Shown here one piece after another: positions 53,906 through 62,119 of a DNA stretch of 64,000 bases. Source of the stretch: Anderseniella sp039978075 (lineage in GTDB: Bacteria > Pseudomonadota > Alphaproteobacteria > Rhizobiales > Aestuariivirgaceae); contig JBDWCA010000007.1 in assembly GCA_039978075.1 (NCBI GenBank), positions 135,085-199,084 on the forward strand, written 5' to 3'. Position 1 is the first letter of the stretch, and each line of letters starts with the position of its first letter. Position numbers and translations under genes: made by a program. The notes under the pieces are model-generated. The model saw only the letters and a list, made by a program, of their open reading frames with translations, searched no databases and was not told the DNA's origin.

Positions 53906-55255
53906 TTGAGCCAACCTGTGCCAAAATCAGTGTTTGCAACCCTGCTCGATCGGTTGTCCGGACGTACTGCCACTATCGGTGTCATCGGGCTCGGGTATGT
54001 CGGCCTGCCCCTGGCTGCTGCGTGTGCGTGTGCCGGTTTCAAGGTTGCCGGGTTTGATATCGATGACGCCAAAACCGAGATTCTGAACGAGGGTGTATCA
54101 TACATTGACGCCGTCGCGTCTGACGAGCTTGCCGGTCATGTGGCCGCAAAACGCTTTCAGGCGACGTCGGATTTTGCACACCTGAAGACGTGTGACGTTA
54201 TTGTCATTTGCGTGCCGACACCGTTATCAAAGCACCGCGAGCCTGATCTTTCCTATGTTTCTCAAACGGCAGAAAACATAGCTGCCGAGCTCAGCCCGGG
54301 ACAGTTGGTGGTCCTTGAATCGACAACCTATCCGGGTACGACCCTTGAAATTCTGAAACCAATCCTCGAAGCAGGCGGATTGAGGTCCGGGGAAGATTTC
54401 TGGCTTGGTTTTTCGCCTGAACGCGAAGACCCGGGCAATCAGCGTTTCGATACAACCAGTATTCCGAAAGTGGTCGCTGGCGATGGTGAGCAAGCCTCTG
54501 AACTCATGAAGGCACTCTACGGGGCAGTGGTCGACACCGTCGTTCCGGTGTCTTCGCCGTCCGTTGCAGAAGCCGTCAAGATTACCGAGAACGTGTTCAG
54601 GGCAGTCAATATAGCGCTGGTTAACGAACTCAAGGTGATCTACGACGCGATGGGTATTGATGTCTGGGAAGTCATTGATGCGGCCTCCACGAAGCCCTTT
54701 GGATTCATGCCGTTTTACCCGGGACCAGGCCTCGGTGGTCATTGTATACCGATCGATCCGTTTTATCTCACCTGGAAGTCGCGTGAATATGGATTGCCGA
54801 CCCGTTTCATTGAACTTGCGGGGGAAATAAACCTGGCCATGCCGAAGTATGTCGTCGGCCGGTTGCGGGACGAACTGGATCAACAACAGTCCGTGACGCT
54901 CGGTGCAGCGCATGTTCTCGTTCTTGGTCTGGCTTACAAGAAGAACGTATCCGACATCAGGGAAAGCCCGTCGTTTGCCCTCATTGAATTGCTTGAAAAG
55001 CACGGCAGCAAGGTCGAATTTCACGACCCGCATGTCGATGAAATACCGATGACCCGGGAACACGCGGACCTTGCGGGCCGCAAATCTTCAAACCTCACGG
55101 CTGAAACGATAGCCAGGTACAATGTCGTATTGGTGGCGACTGACCATGATGCCATCGACTATCAACTCGTCGCGAACAGTGCCAAACTCATAGTTGATAC
55201 ACGAAATGCCTTTGCCAAACGCGGCTTGTACAGCGAACATATCGTGAAAGCATAA
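53906..55255 (+). CDS. Nucleotide sugar dehydrogenase, WbpA/TviB type
   Basis: A 449-residue UDP-sugar 6-dehydrogenase. VIGLGYVGLPLAAACA is the Rossmann motif, STTYPGTT and FSPEREDPGN follow, and the catalytic Cys is in GLGGHCIPIDPFYL. That layout belongs to UDP-N-acetylhexosamine dehydrogenases rather than Ugd, so the likely product is UDP-GlcNAcA or UDP-GalNAcA. There is no in-frame ATG near the fold start; I used TTG at 53906, with TGGAG 10 bases upstream. Translation from the long open frame to 53714 would add 64 residues overlapping the GT2 gene. Confidence 0.9.
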   Translation: MSQPVPKSVFATLLDRLSGRTATIGVIGLGYVGLPLAAACACAGFKVAGFDIDDAKTEILNEGVSYIDAVASDELAGHVAAKRFQATSDFAHLKTCDVIVICVPTPLSKHREPDLSYVSQTAENIAAELSPGQLVVLESTTYPGTTLEILKPILEAGGLRSGEDFWLGFSPEREDPGNQRFDTTSIPKVVAGDGEQASELMKALYGAVVDTVVPVSSPSVAEAVKITENVFRAVNIALVNELKVIYDAMGIDVWEVIDAASTKPFGFMPFYPGPGLGGHCIPIDPFYLTWKSREYGLPTRFIELAGEINLAMPKYVVGRLRDELDQQQSVTLGAAHVLVLGLAYKKNVSDIRESPSFALIELLEKHGSKVEFHDPHVDEIPMTREHADLAGRKSSNLTAETIARYNVVLVATDHDAIDYQLVANSAKLIVDTRNAFAKRGLYSEHIVKA

Positions 55256-55304
55256 CGAGGCAGATCCCAGGGGCTACAGACCCCTGCGAAAGCGCCCTAA
55301 ACCC

Positions 55305-56480
55305 ATGTCGGTTCATCTTTCTCCTGAACTTGCCCTGCTGATGGCGGCCTGCAATTCTGACCAGGCTTTTGTCGTGGTTCATGACCGGTTGCATGACCAG
55401 ATTGACTGGCAGCGGTTCGGCTTTCTGGCGCGCTCACACAAACTCGGTGCGCTGGCTGCAACCAGGATCAACCGCGCAAAACTTGCAGTGGTTCCGGAAG
55501 ACGTCGGACTTATGCTTGAGACCTACCGGCGTGACATTGTTACCCGCAATCTTGCGCAGGAAGTGGGCACCGCGCAGGTAACACGCTTGCTTACGGAAGC
55601 GGGCATTCGCGTACTTGCATTCAAAGGGGTTATGGCGGCCCGTCTGCTGCATGGCGATGTGCACAACCAGCGGGTATCCAGCGACATTGATATCCTGATT
55701 GCGCCTGAGGACCTGCTTTCTGCCGAGGCGGCGCTTTCTTCAGCAGGTTATCGCAAGGAGTGGCCGGGTTTCGAGGTGGCATCACGGGCGCAACCAACCC
55801 TGATGCATCTGGCACATGCGTTCACATGGATATCGCCGGATATGGGACTGGCGATTGAATTGCACCATCGCCTGACCCACAATCCATACTGGTTCAACGT
55901 CGGGTTTGACCGGTTGTGGCAGGCTTCCGAGGAAGTCACTTTGCAGGTTGGCAGCGTTCGTACACTGGGCCCGGCTGATATGGCGGCCTACTTGTGTTGT
56001 CATGCGATGGACCACAGCTACTTTGTCCTGAAGTGGATCGATGATGCCGCCAAGGCAGTCGACAGGGCAGAGCAGATGACGCCGGATACCGCATGGCTGC
56101 CTTCAGAATTGGGAGCGGTGACTGCAGTTGATCGTGCAAAGGAGCTTATCGGTGTTCTGCGTGCAGGTGTTCAGGTAGAATCCGGCCTGTCGGAACAGGA
56201 CCATCACCTGAGTGTCGGGGGCAGTCGGGCCATAGCCCGGATCGAGGCAGCAGATTTTGGGGAAGACGCCCGTCGTCTGGCGGACTTGCCACAAGAAATT
56301 GTCGAAGCAGGTCGCAGAGCTATCCTGGGGGGATCCTGGCAGGCGGCATGGCATGATGTCTTTCAGGTTCTTGCAGACCCGCGTGACGCGCGCGCGCTCG
56401 GCCTGGGGCTTGCCTGGCAACCACTATACGCGGTGCTGGGTCTGCCGCTTTCGGCATGGCGCTATCTGACCCGTTCCTAG
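55305..56480 (+). CDS. Nucleotidyltransferase-family protein (NTP_transf_5 type)
   Basis: A 391-residue protein. FKGVMAARLLHG and NQRVSSDIDILIAPEDL hold the acidic D-x-D nucleotidyl-transfer motif of this polbeta-like family. The C-terminal half is helical. Family members recur in exopolysaccharide loci, but their substrate has not been established. It follows the dehydrogenase by 49 bp. Repeat copy C lies downstream. Confidence 0.78.
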   Translation: MSVHLSPELALLMAACNSDQAFVVVHDRLHDQIDWQRFGFLARSHKLGALAATRINRAKLAVVPEDVGLMLETYRRDIVTRNLAQEVGTAQVTRLLTEAGIRVLAFKGVMAARLLHGDVHNQRVSSDIDILIAPEDLLSAEAALSSAGYRKEWPGFEVASRAQPTLMHLAHAFTWISPDMGLAIELHHRLTHNPYWFNVGFDRLWQASEEVTLQVGSVRTLGPADMAAYLCCHAMDHSYFVLKWIDDAAKAVDRAEQMTPDTAWLPSELGAVTAVDRAKELIGVLRAGVQVESGLSEQDHHLSVGGSRAIARIEAADFGEDARRLADLPQEIVEAGRRAILGGSWQAAWHDVFQVLADPRDARALGLGLAWQPLYAVLGLPLSAWRYLTRS

Positions 56481-56503
56481 ATCGCAATGTTTTTTGATCA
56501 AAC

Positions 56504-56590
56504 CGGTCAAGAATCATGAGACTGATGACCTCCAAAGTGCTGGCGCAACTTTGTGGGTTCAACAGAGCCCATGTTGTTCCGGCGCCCGAT
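56504..56590 (+). repeat. Dispersed palindromic element, copy C
   Basis: Contains AATCATGAGACTGATG, CAAAGTGCTGG and the hairpin region GGCGCAACTTTGTGGGTTC ... GCCCATGTTGTTCCGGCGCC. It matches copy A and copy D over the right half. It sits in the 250-bp gap before the Cys-less asparagine-synthase paralogue. Confidence 0.65.
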
Positions 56591-56730
56591 CTCTAATCCC
56601 CGTGTGCCGGGAAAAACTGCCGCGGTGATAACCGGACACGCGACAACCGAATCAACTGCTGGAAGTCCTATTGTGTTTGCGGGTGCCCATTTGCAAAAAC
56701 GGCGAACAGTGCGGTTACAAGGATGATTGT

Positions 56731-58689
56731 TTGAGCGGGATTGGGGCGATTTTCTGGAAGGACGGACGGCCCGCCGAACGAGCAACGCTTGAACGTCTGG
56801 GGCAAGGATTACGTCCGTATGGTCGGACCTCACAAACTGTTTGTATCTCAGGCCGGTGTGGCGTGGTATTCGCATTGCGTGGCGCTACCAGTTTCGCGGA
56901 TCAACCGCGTCAGCCTCTGCAGGCAAACAATGGCCGGCATATGTTTGTGTTTGACGGCCGGCTCGATAACCGTGCCGAAATTGCACGAGGCCTGGCCGGA
57001 TCGAATTTCCCGTCAGGTTCGTCATGTGATGCTGATCTGGCATTTCAATCCTGGCTCAAGGGTGGCGATACTGCTGTCCGAAACTGGTCCGGTGAATTTT
57101 CCTTCATATGCTGGGATGCCCATGACGAAACACTTGTGGCCTGCCGGGATCATATCGGTCTGAGAGCGCTGTGTTATCATGAAACAGCACAACGTGTGGT
57201 CATTGCGTCAGCGCCGCGTGCCGTGCTCGGGATGCCCGATGTCGAACGGGCGATTGACGAGCAGAAGATTGCTGACCAGCTTGTCCAGTTGTTTCATGAC
57301 GGTGAGCGTACTTACTATAAGGATATCAAGCGCGTCCTGCCCGGGCACGTGTTTCGTGTCAACCGGACCAAGACAGAAAGCGCAAAATACTGGAGTCTCG
57401 ATGAGGCACCGCAGGTTCGTTACGCCAACGATGAGGACTATGTCGAGGCCGGTCTTGAATTATTCAATGAAGCGGTCAGGGCGCAAGCGACAGACGGCTC
57501 GCGGGTTGGCGCATTCTTAAGCGGAGGACTTGATTCATCGTCGGTCGCAGTAACCGCCCTGGATCACCTTGCCGCTGATCAGACGTTGCCGACCTTTACA
57601 TGGGTGCCGTCCAAAGACTGGGACGGGCGCTGCAGGGACGGGGTGTACGGCGATGAGACCCCGTTCATCGAAGACATCTGCAAAATGCATCCACGCATCA
57701 AACCCCGGTTTATTCAATCGGAAGGTCACGGGCTGTTTCACCAGCTTGATGAGTTTCTGGACTATTCCGGCGTTGCACCGCGCAATGCGATCAACCTGTG
57801 CTGGATACACGATATCAATATGGCTGCGCGGGACCAGGGGCTTAATGTTCTGCTGGAAGGCGGCATGGGCAACATGTCGTTGAGCTGGAGCGGCGAGGGG
57901 GTGCTGCTTGAGCGCTGGCAACAGAACGATTACGCCAATCTGGTGCGGGATGTTTTTAAAGGTTCCGGGGGAGCAAAGGGTGTCTACCGCAGACTTACCC
58001 ACATGTTGCTGTTCAAAATGGCACCGGGCTGGGTCCATCAACGTTATGCGCAGCTTAGAGGTAACCGGAGCGCCTTGCCGCTCTGGCGCAGACGCTCTGC
58101 GATCAACCCTGACTTTGCCCGTGAAATGCATGTTGAGGACCGCATGGAGCAGTATGGCTGGGATTTTTTCTCGAAGCCCGTGCGGGACACCACGCGCTTG
58201 CGGGCAGAGTTCGTTGCAGGCAGTTTTTCGCACGAGCGGGCCGACATTCACCAGGCGCTGCGGGCTATGCATGACGTTGAGACCAGAGATCCGTTTTCGG
58301 ACCGCCGCCTTGTCGAGTGGTCACTTGGATTGCCGGAGGCCCAGTCACGGCGTTTCGGGCAAAGCCGCTGGCTGATCCGCCGGATGATGAAAGACAAGCT
58401 GCCTTCGTCGGTGCTCGATAACCCGAAGGGTGGTGAACAGGTGATCGATTGGCATGCGCGCCTGACCTGGGACCTGCCACGTCTTCGTGATGAGCTGGAA
58501 GCCCTTACCGACGATCCGGATACGGCCCGGTTTATCGATGTGAAGCTGATCCGGACATACCTTGATGACTGGCCTGCTCAAACGCCGGTTGGTGCAGCAG
58601 ATCGTGGGTATTCCTTCATACCTGTCAGCATCGGATCGGCGATTGCAGCCGGGCGGCTGGTGAGGCGAACCAAAGGGTCCAATCGCTAG
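56731..58689 (+). CDS. Asparagine synthase-like protein lacking the N-terminal cysteine
   Basis: A 652-residue class B synthetase relative. The TTG at 56731 has AAGGA 7 bases upstream, and translation begins with MSGIGAIFWK, so Ser occupies the place of the Cys nucleophile. An upstream frame (from 56671) would put 20 unrelated residues in front. The rest of the glutaminase-like domain is present (FVFDGRLDNRAEIA), and the synthetase PP-loop FLSGGLDSSSVAV is intact. It probably uses ammonia, another ammonia donor, or a partner glutaminase such as the AsnB at 39281. Amidation of a uronic acid or formation of another acyl-adenylate product is possible. Confidence 0.82.
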   Translation: MSGIGAIFWKDGRPAERATLERLGQGLRPYGRTSQTVCISGRCGVVFALRGATSFADQPRQPLQANNGRHMFVFDGRLDNRAEIARGLAGSNFPSGSSCDADLAFQSWLKGGDTAVRNWSGEFSFICWDAHDETLVACRDHIGLRALCYHETAQRVVIASAPRAVLGMPDVERAIDEQKIADQLVQLFHDGERTYYKDIKRVLPGHVFRVNRTKTESAKYWSLDEAPQVRYANDEDYVEAGLELFNEAVRAQATDGSRVGAFLSGGLDSSSVAVTALDHLAADQTLPTFTWVPSKDWDGRCRDGVYGDETPFIEDICKMHPRIKPRFIQSEGHGLFHQLDEFLDYSGVAPRNAINLCWIHDINMAARDQGLNVLLEGGMGNMSLSWSGEGVLLERWQQNDYANLVRDVFKGSGGAKGVYRRLTHMLLFKMAPGWVHQRYAQLRGNRSALPLWRRRSAINPDFAREMHVEDRMEQYGWDFFSKPVRDTTRLRAEFVAGSFSHERADIHQALRAMHDVETRDPFSDRRLVEWSLGLPEAQSRRFGQSRWLIRRMMKDKLPSSVLDNPKGGEQVIDWHARLTWDLPRLRDELEALTDDPDTARFIDVKLIRTYLDDWPAQTPVGAADRGYSFIPVSIGSAIAAGRLVRRTKGSNR

Positions 58690-58851
58690 TTTTGGATGCC
58701 TGTTTTATCCGACCCTCCCGAATTTTTCTGTCGCCGGTGTGCTGCGCGAAATCAATGCACGACAGGCCACAAAACGAGCGTTATAAGCATTCGCGGTCCC
58801 TTTAGATTTCAGTCGCTACGGCAGTCGCCGCGACACTGAGGAGTTTTTTCA

Positions 58852-59865
58852 TTGCGTGTTCTGGTTACCGGTACAGCGGGGTTCATCGGATTTCATCTGG
58901 CCAGCCGACTGAAGTCGGACGGTCATGAGGTGACGGGCTTTGACAACATGTCTCCTTACTATGATGTCGCTTTGAAGCAGGCGCGACTGCAAAAGCTGCA
59001 TGATGCCGGTGTTCCGGTTGCCCAAGCTGATCTGTGCGACAAGGCTGCGCTGCAGGAGGTCTGGCAGAAAGCAGATCCGGAAGTCGTTGTGCATCTGGCT
59101 GCTCAGGCCGGCGTTCGCTACAGTCTCGACAATCCGCAAGCCTATGTTGACAGCAACCTAGTGGGCTTTGCCAACATGCTGGAACTCGCGCGTGAGGCAA
59201 AGCCGACACACTTCCTGTACGCCTCAACCAGTTCTGTTTATGGTGCCAACACAACGCTGCCGTGGTCGGAAAGCCACCCGGTGGAACATCCGGTATCGTT
59301 TTATGCAGCCACAAAGAAATCCAATGAGATGATGGCTCATTCTTATTCGGATCTGTTCAGGTTGCCGATGACAGGCATGCGGTTCTTTACGGTTTATGGC
59401 GAGTGGGGCCGTCCTGACATGGCGTTCTTCAAGTTTGCCGATGCCATGTTAAGGGGCGACCATATTGAAGTGTACAATCACGGCAAGATGACCCGCGACT
59501 TTACCCATGTCAGCGATGTGGTCGATGCTGTGGTGGGATTGATGCCGGCAACTCCCGAACCGGTGGCGGCAGTTGAGGGGCAACCTGCCCGGCTGGGCGC
59601 AAGCCCGGTTGCGCCGCACAGGCTGGTCAATATCGCTTCCGGCACGCGTGTTGAGCTGATGCATTACATCGAATGCCTGGAAAACTCGCTGGGTGTGAAG
59701 GCCAAGATCAAGTTTACCGGCATGGCGCCCGGTGACGTGCGCGATACCTGGGGCGACGTTTCGACCTTGTCCGACCTGACCGGCTACAGACCGAAGGTGA
59801 GTGTGGAAAATGGTATTGCGCACTTTGCCAAATGGTATCGTGAGTATTACGGCCTGGACACCTGA
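58852..59865 (+). CDS. UDP-glucuronate 4-epimerase
   Basis: A 337-residue short-chain epimerase. VTGTAGFIGFHLA is the NAD-binding loop, YASTSSVYGAN and YAATKKSNEMMAHSY (catalytic Tyr/Lys) fit LspL/Cap1J-type enzymes, and RFFTVYGEWGRPDMA is the typical UDP-sugar segment. It makes UDP-galacturonate from the Ugd product. The start is a TTG with GAGGAG 8 bases upstream, the third TTG start in this locus. It precedes repeat copy D. Confidence 0.9.
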   Translation: MRVLVTGTAGFIGFHLASRLKSDGHEVTGFDNMSPYYDVALKQARLQKLHDAGVPVAQADLCDKAALQEVWQKADPEVVVHLAAQAGVRYSLDNPQAYVDSNLVGFANMLELAREAKPTHFLYASTSSVYGANTTLPWSESHPVEHPVSFYAATKKSNEMMAHSYSDLFRLPMTGMRFFTVYGEWGRPDMAFFKFADAMLRGDHIEVYNHGKMTRDFTHVSDVVDAVVGLMPATPEPVAAVEGQPARLGASPVAPHRLVNIASGTRVELMHYIECLENSLGVKAKIKFTGMAPGDVRDTWGDVSTLSDLTGYRPKVSVENGIAHFAKWYREYYGLDT

Positions 59866-59896
59866 GGCTTACAAGTAGGTGCTGAGATACGGTGGA

Positions 59897-59941
59897 CCGG
59901 TTAAACTTTGTGGGTTCAAGTGACGCCATGTTGCTCTAGGC
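59897..59941 (+). repeat. Dispersed palindromic element, copy D (short)
   Basis: ACCGGTTAAACTTTGTGGG ... CGCCATGTTGCTCTAGG repeats the right half of copy C with a single-loop variation. It lies 75 bp upstream of the ABC exporter start. Confidence 0.6.
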
Positions 59942-60015
59942 TGTGCCGGAGTCGAATCGGGTGATCGGCCGGTTGCCGAATTCGCCCGAGTATCTTGCAG
60001 CGGACATGTCCTGAG

Positions 60016-61776
60016 ATGTCATTCACCAGCTTCATCTTGTCACTGTGGAAGTTCCGTCCCGGCCTGCTTACCCTTAATGTTGGGCTGCTGGTGGTGCGAA
60101 CCCTGGCTGAAGGACTTGGCCTCATCCTGCTTATTCCCCTGCTGACTCTGGTCGGGGTCGCATCGGAAGGCGAGGCGAGCTGGCTTACGGATGTTTTTCG
60201 TTCTGTCTTTGATCGGCTTGGGCTCGATCTGTCGCTTCGTTCGGTATTGCTGGTATTTGTGGTGCTGATGGTTGCCCGCGCCGTTATCGGTTTTGCCTAC
60301 AACATTGCTGCTGCCCGCCTGCAGTACAGTTTTCTGCATGAGTTGCGGGCATCGACACATCGGGCGGTCACAAGCGCCAGTTGGCCGTTCCTTGCCATGC
60401 AGGACAGCGGTGTTCTGAACCACTCCCTGTCGATACAGTCAGAAAATGCAGCGTTCGGTGTTAGCGCGCTGGCCCGGCTTGCGTCCAGCATTTTTGCCGT
60501 GGCGATCAGCCTGGCGACCGCGCTGCTGATCGATGCCCGCCTGACACTCATCGTAATGGTACTGGCATTCGTTGTCGCCTTGCCGATACTGGGGTTTGAT
60601 TTCAAGGCCTATCGCCTCAGTCAGCGTTCGGTTTCATTGCTGGAAAACCTCTTTAAACGGTTTCGCCATCAACTGGATGATCTCAAGTCGATCAAGTCAA
60701 CTGCTGGCGAAGAGCAGGCAGACAAGCGGTTCAACGATCTGTCGCAGCGATATGTCGAGGCCATGGTTTTACGCGCCAGCAACGGTGCCCAAGCGGGCCT
60801 CGTGCATGATCTGGCTGCCGTTTTCCTGCTCGGGGCGTTGATCTGGCTGGTGAGTTCATACTCAGCAACACTCAGTGTCGAGCCAGTTGCGCTTATCATC
60901 ATCTTCGCCCGCCTGTTTCCGCGTGCCGGCGAGCTGCAACGCTCGGTGCGTGATCTGTTCGCGATGATGCCGGGATGGAAGCGCGTATATGACTTGCGTG
61001 CTGCAGCGGAATCCCACAGTGAAAACCTGCCGGCCGGAACCACCGGAGCTATGGCGTTTTGCGATTCACTTGTGCTGGAAAATGTTGGCTATGTTTATCC
61101 CGGCAGCGAAACAGAGGTTCTGCAGGATATCTGCATGCAATTGCCGGCAGGCTCCGCGATCGGACTTGTCGGCCTGTCGGGCGCGGGCAAGACCACGCTG
61201 CTTGATCTGATGTCGGGTTTGCTGGTGCCTACCAAAGGGCGAATTCGAGTTGATGGCGAGACGCTTGACAACACGCGCCGCAAGGCTTGGCGGCAGACGG
61301 TGGCTTACGTTTTGCAGGACGCTCAACTGGTGAATGACAGTGTCAGGTATAATGTTGCGCCGTTTGATGAAGACCCTGAGGACACCGAGATTTGGGCTGC
61401 GCTCGAAAAAGCTGGCGCCACCGACATAGTCCGCAAGCTTCCGGACGGCCTGGACACCGTGCTCGGTGATCGCGGTAGCCGCCTGTCACGTGGTCAGCGT
61501 CAGCGTATTTCTCTGGCCAGGGCGCTTTATCTGAAACCTGGTGTTCTGTTTCTCGATGAGGCCACGAGTGCGCTCAATCCTGCTGACGAAGCAGCGATAG
61601 TTGCAACTTTGCAGGGGTTGCGCCCGCGCACGACAATTGTTGTTGTTGCACATAGATTGTCGTCGCTGTCGTGGGCAGACAAGCTTTATACGCTTGAGAC
61701 CGGGCGCCTGTCAGAACATGCTCCGCGACAATCAACCGTCGGTAAAAAACCGGATCTGGTCGACGAGATGCGATAG
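60016..61776 (+). CDS. ABC exporter with fused membrane and ATPase domains (MsbA-like)
   Basis: A 586-residue half-transporter. About six hydrophobic segments fill residues 1-320. The ATPase has Walker A GLSGAGKTTLLDL, signature LSRGQRQRISLARAL, Walker B VLFLDEATSALN and switch His VAHRLSS. It should act as a dimer. Such exporters move lipids, lipid-linked glycans or peptides. A Wzx flippase is already present, so this one may carry a different lipid or the finished product. The ATG at 60016 was preferred to an in-frame TTG at 59995. Confidence 0.9.
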   Translation: MSFTSFILSLWKFRPGLLTLNVGLLVVRTLAEGLGLILLIPLLTLVGVASEGEASWLTDVFRSVFDRLGLDLSLRSVLLVFVVLMVARAVIGFAYNIAAARLQYSFLHELRASTHRAVTSASWPFLAMQDSGVLNHSLSIQSENAAFGVSALARLASSIFAVAISLATALLIDARLTLIVMVLAFVVALPILGFDFKAYRLSQRSVSLLENLFKRFRHQLDDLKSIKSTAGEEQADKRFNDLSQRYVEAMVLRASNGAQAGLVHDLAAVFLLGALIWLVSSYSATLSVEPVALIIIFARLFPRAGELQRSVRDLFAMMPGWKRVYDLRAAAESHSENLPAGTTGAMAFCDSLVLENVGYVYPGSETEVLQDICMQLPAGSAIGLVGLSGAGKTTLLDLMSGLLVPTKGRIRVDGETLDNTRRKAWRQTVAYVLQDAQLVNDSVRYNVAPFDEDPEDTEIWAALEKAGATDIVRKLPDGLDTVLGDRGSRLSRGQRQRISLARALYLKPGVLFLDEATSALNPADEAAIVATLQGLRPRTTIVVVAHRLSSLSWADKLYTLETGRLSEHAPRQSTVGKKPDLVDEMR

Positions 61777-62119
61777 CGAAAACCGCTTTGGTTGCGGGAG
61801 TGGCCGGGGGTGCAGTTTCCGGACATTGTCAGGTATCCTGTTAGCAATCTGGTGACTGACTGGCGCCGGGAGTGATAAAATCCAGACCACTGCCGCAAGA
61901 CTGTTTTGTAATTTCTGCAATGTTGATGCACAGAAGTTTGGGTCTGACCCAAGCCTTTGGGATTTTCGTCTTGAAAGCCACGATAAATATTCCAAACCAG
62001 ATTTGTAACGTGTGGCTATGATTTGATGATTCTGGTTAATCGACGATTAAAGCCAGATAGTTGGAATATTTAACGTGCAATGAGTAAGAACAGTATCCGC
62101 ACAAGAACCCGGTTCTCAC
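61777..62119. other. 343-bp convergent intergenic region with nested inverted repeats
   Basis: No coding frame is supported here. At 61979-62077 two arms (CACGATAAATATTCCAA and TTGGAATATTTAACGTG) pair over 16 of 17 bases with 65 bases between. Nested inside are AACCAGA (61995-62001) with TCTGGTT (62031-62037), and TTAATCG-A-CGATTAA (62036-62050). A further small palindrome, AGAACC-C-GGTTCT, lies at 62104-62116, just past the stop of the leftward gene. The remainder holds nothing I recognise. The structure suggests a folded element or a mobile-element remnant. Confidence 0.6.

Noticed and set aside
57535..58272. A 245-residue antisense frame over the Cys-less asparagine synthase
   Set aside because: No domain and odd composition; the plus-strand gene has an intact PP-loop and ribosome site.
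22802..59941. The palindromic elements as a CRISPR array
   Set aside because: The copies are 3-20 kb apart, one is inverted, and they lack regular spacers; no cas gene is present.
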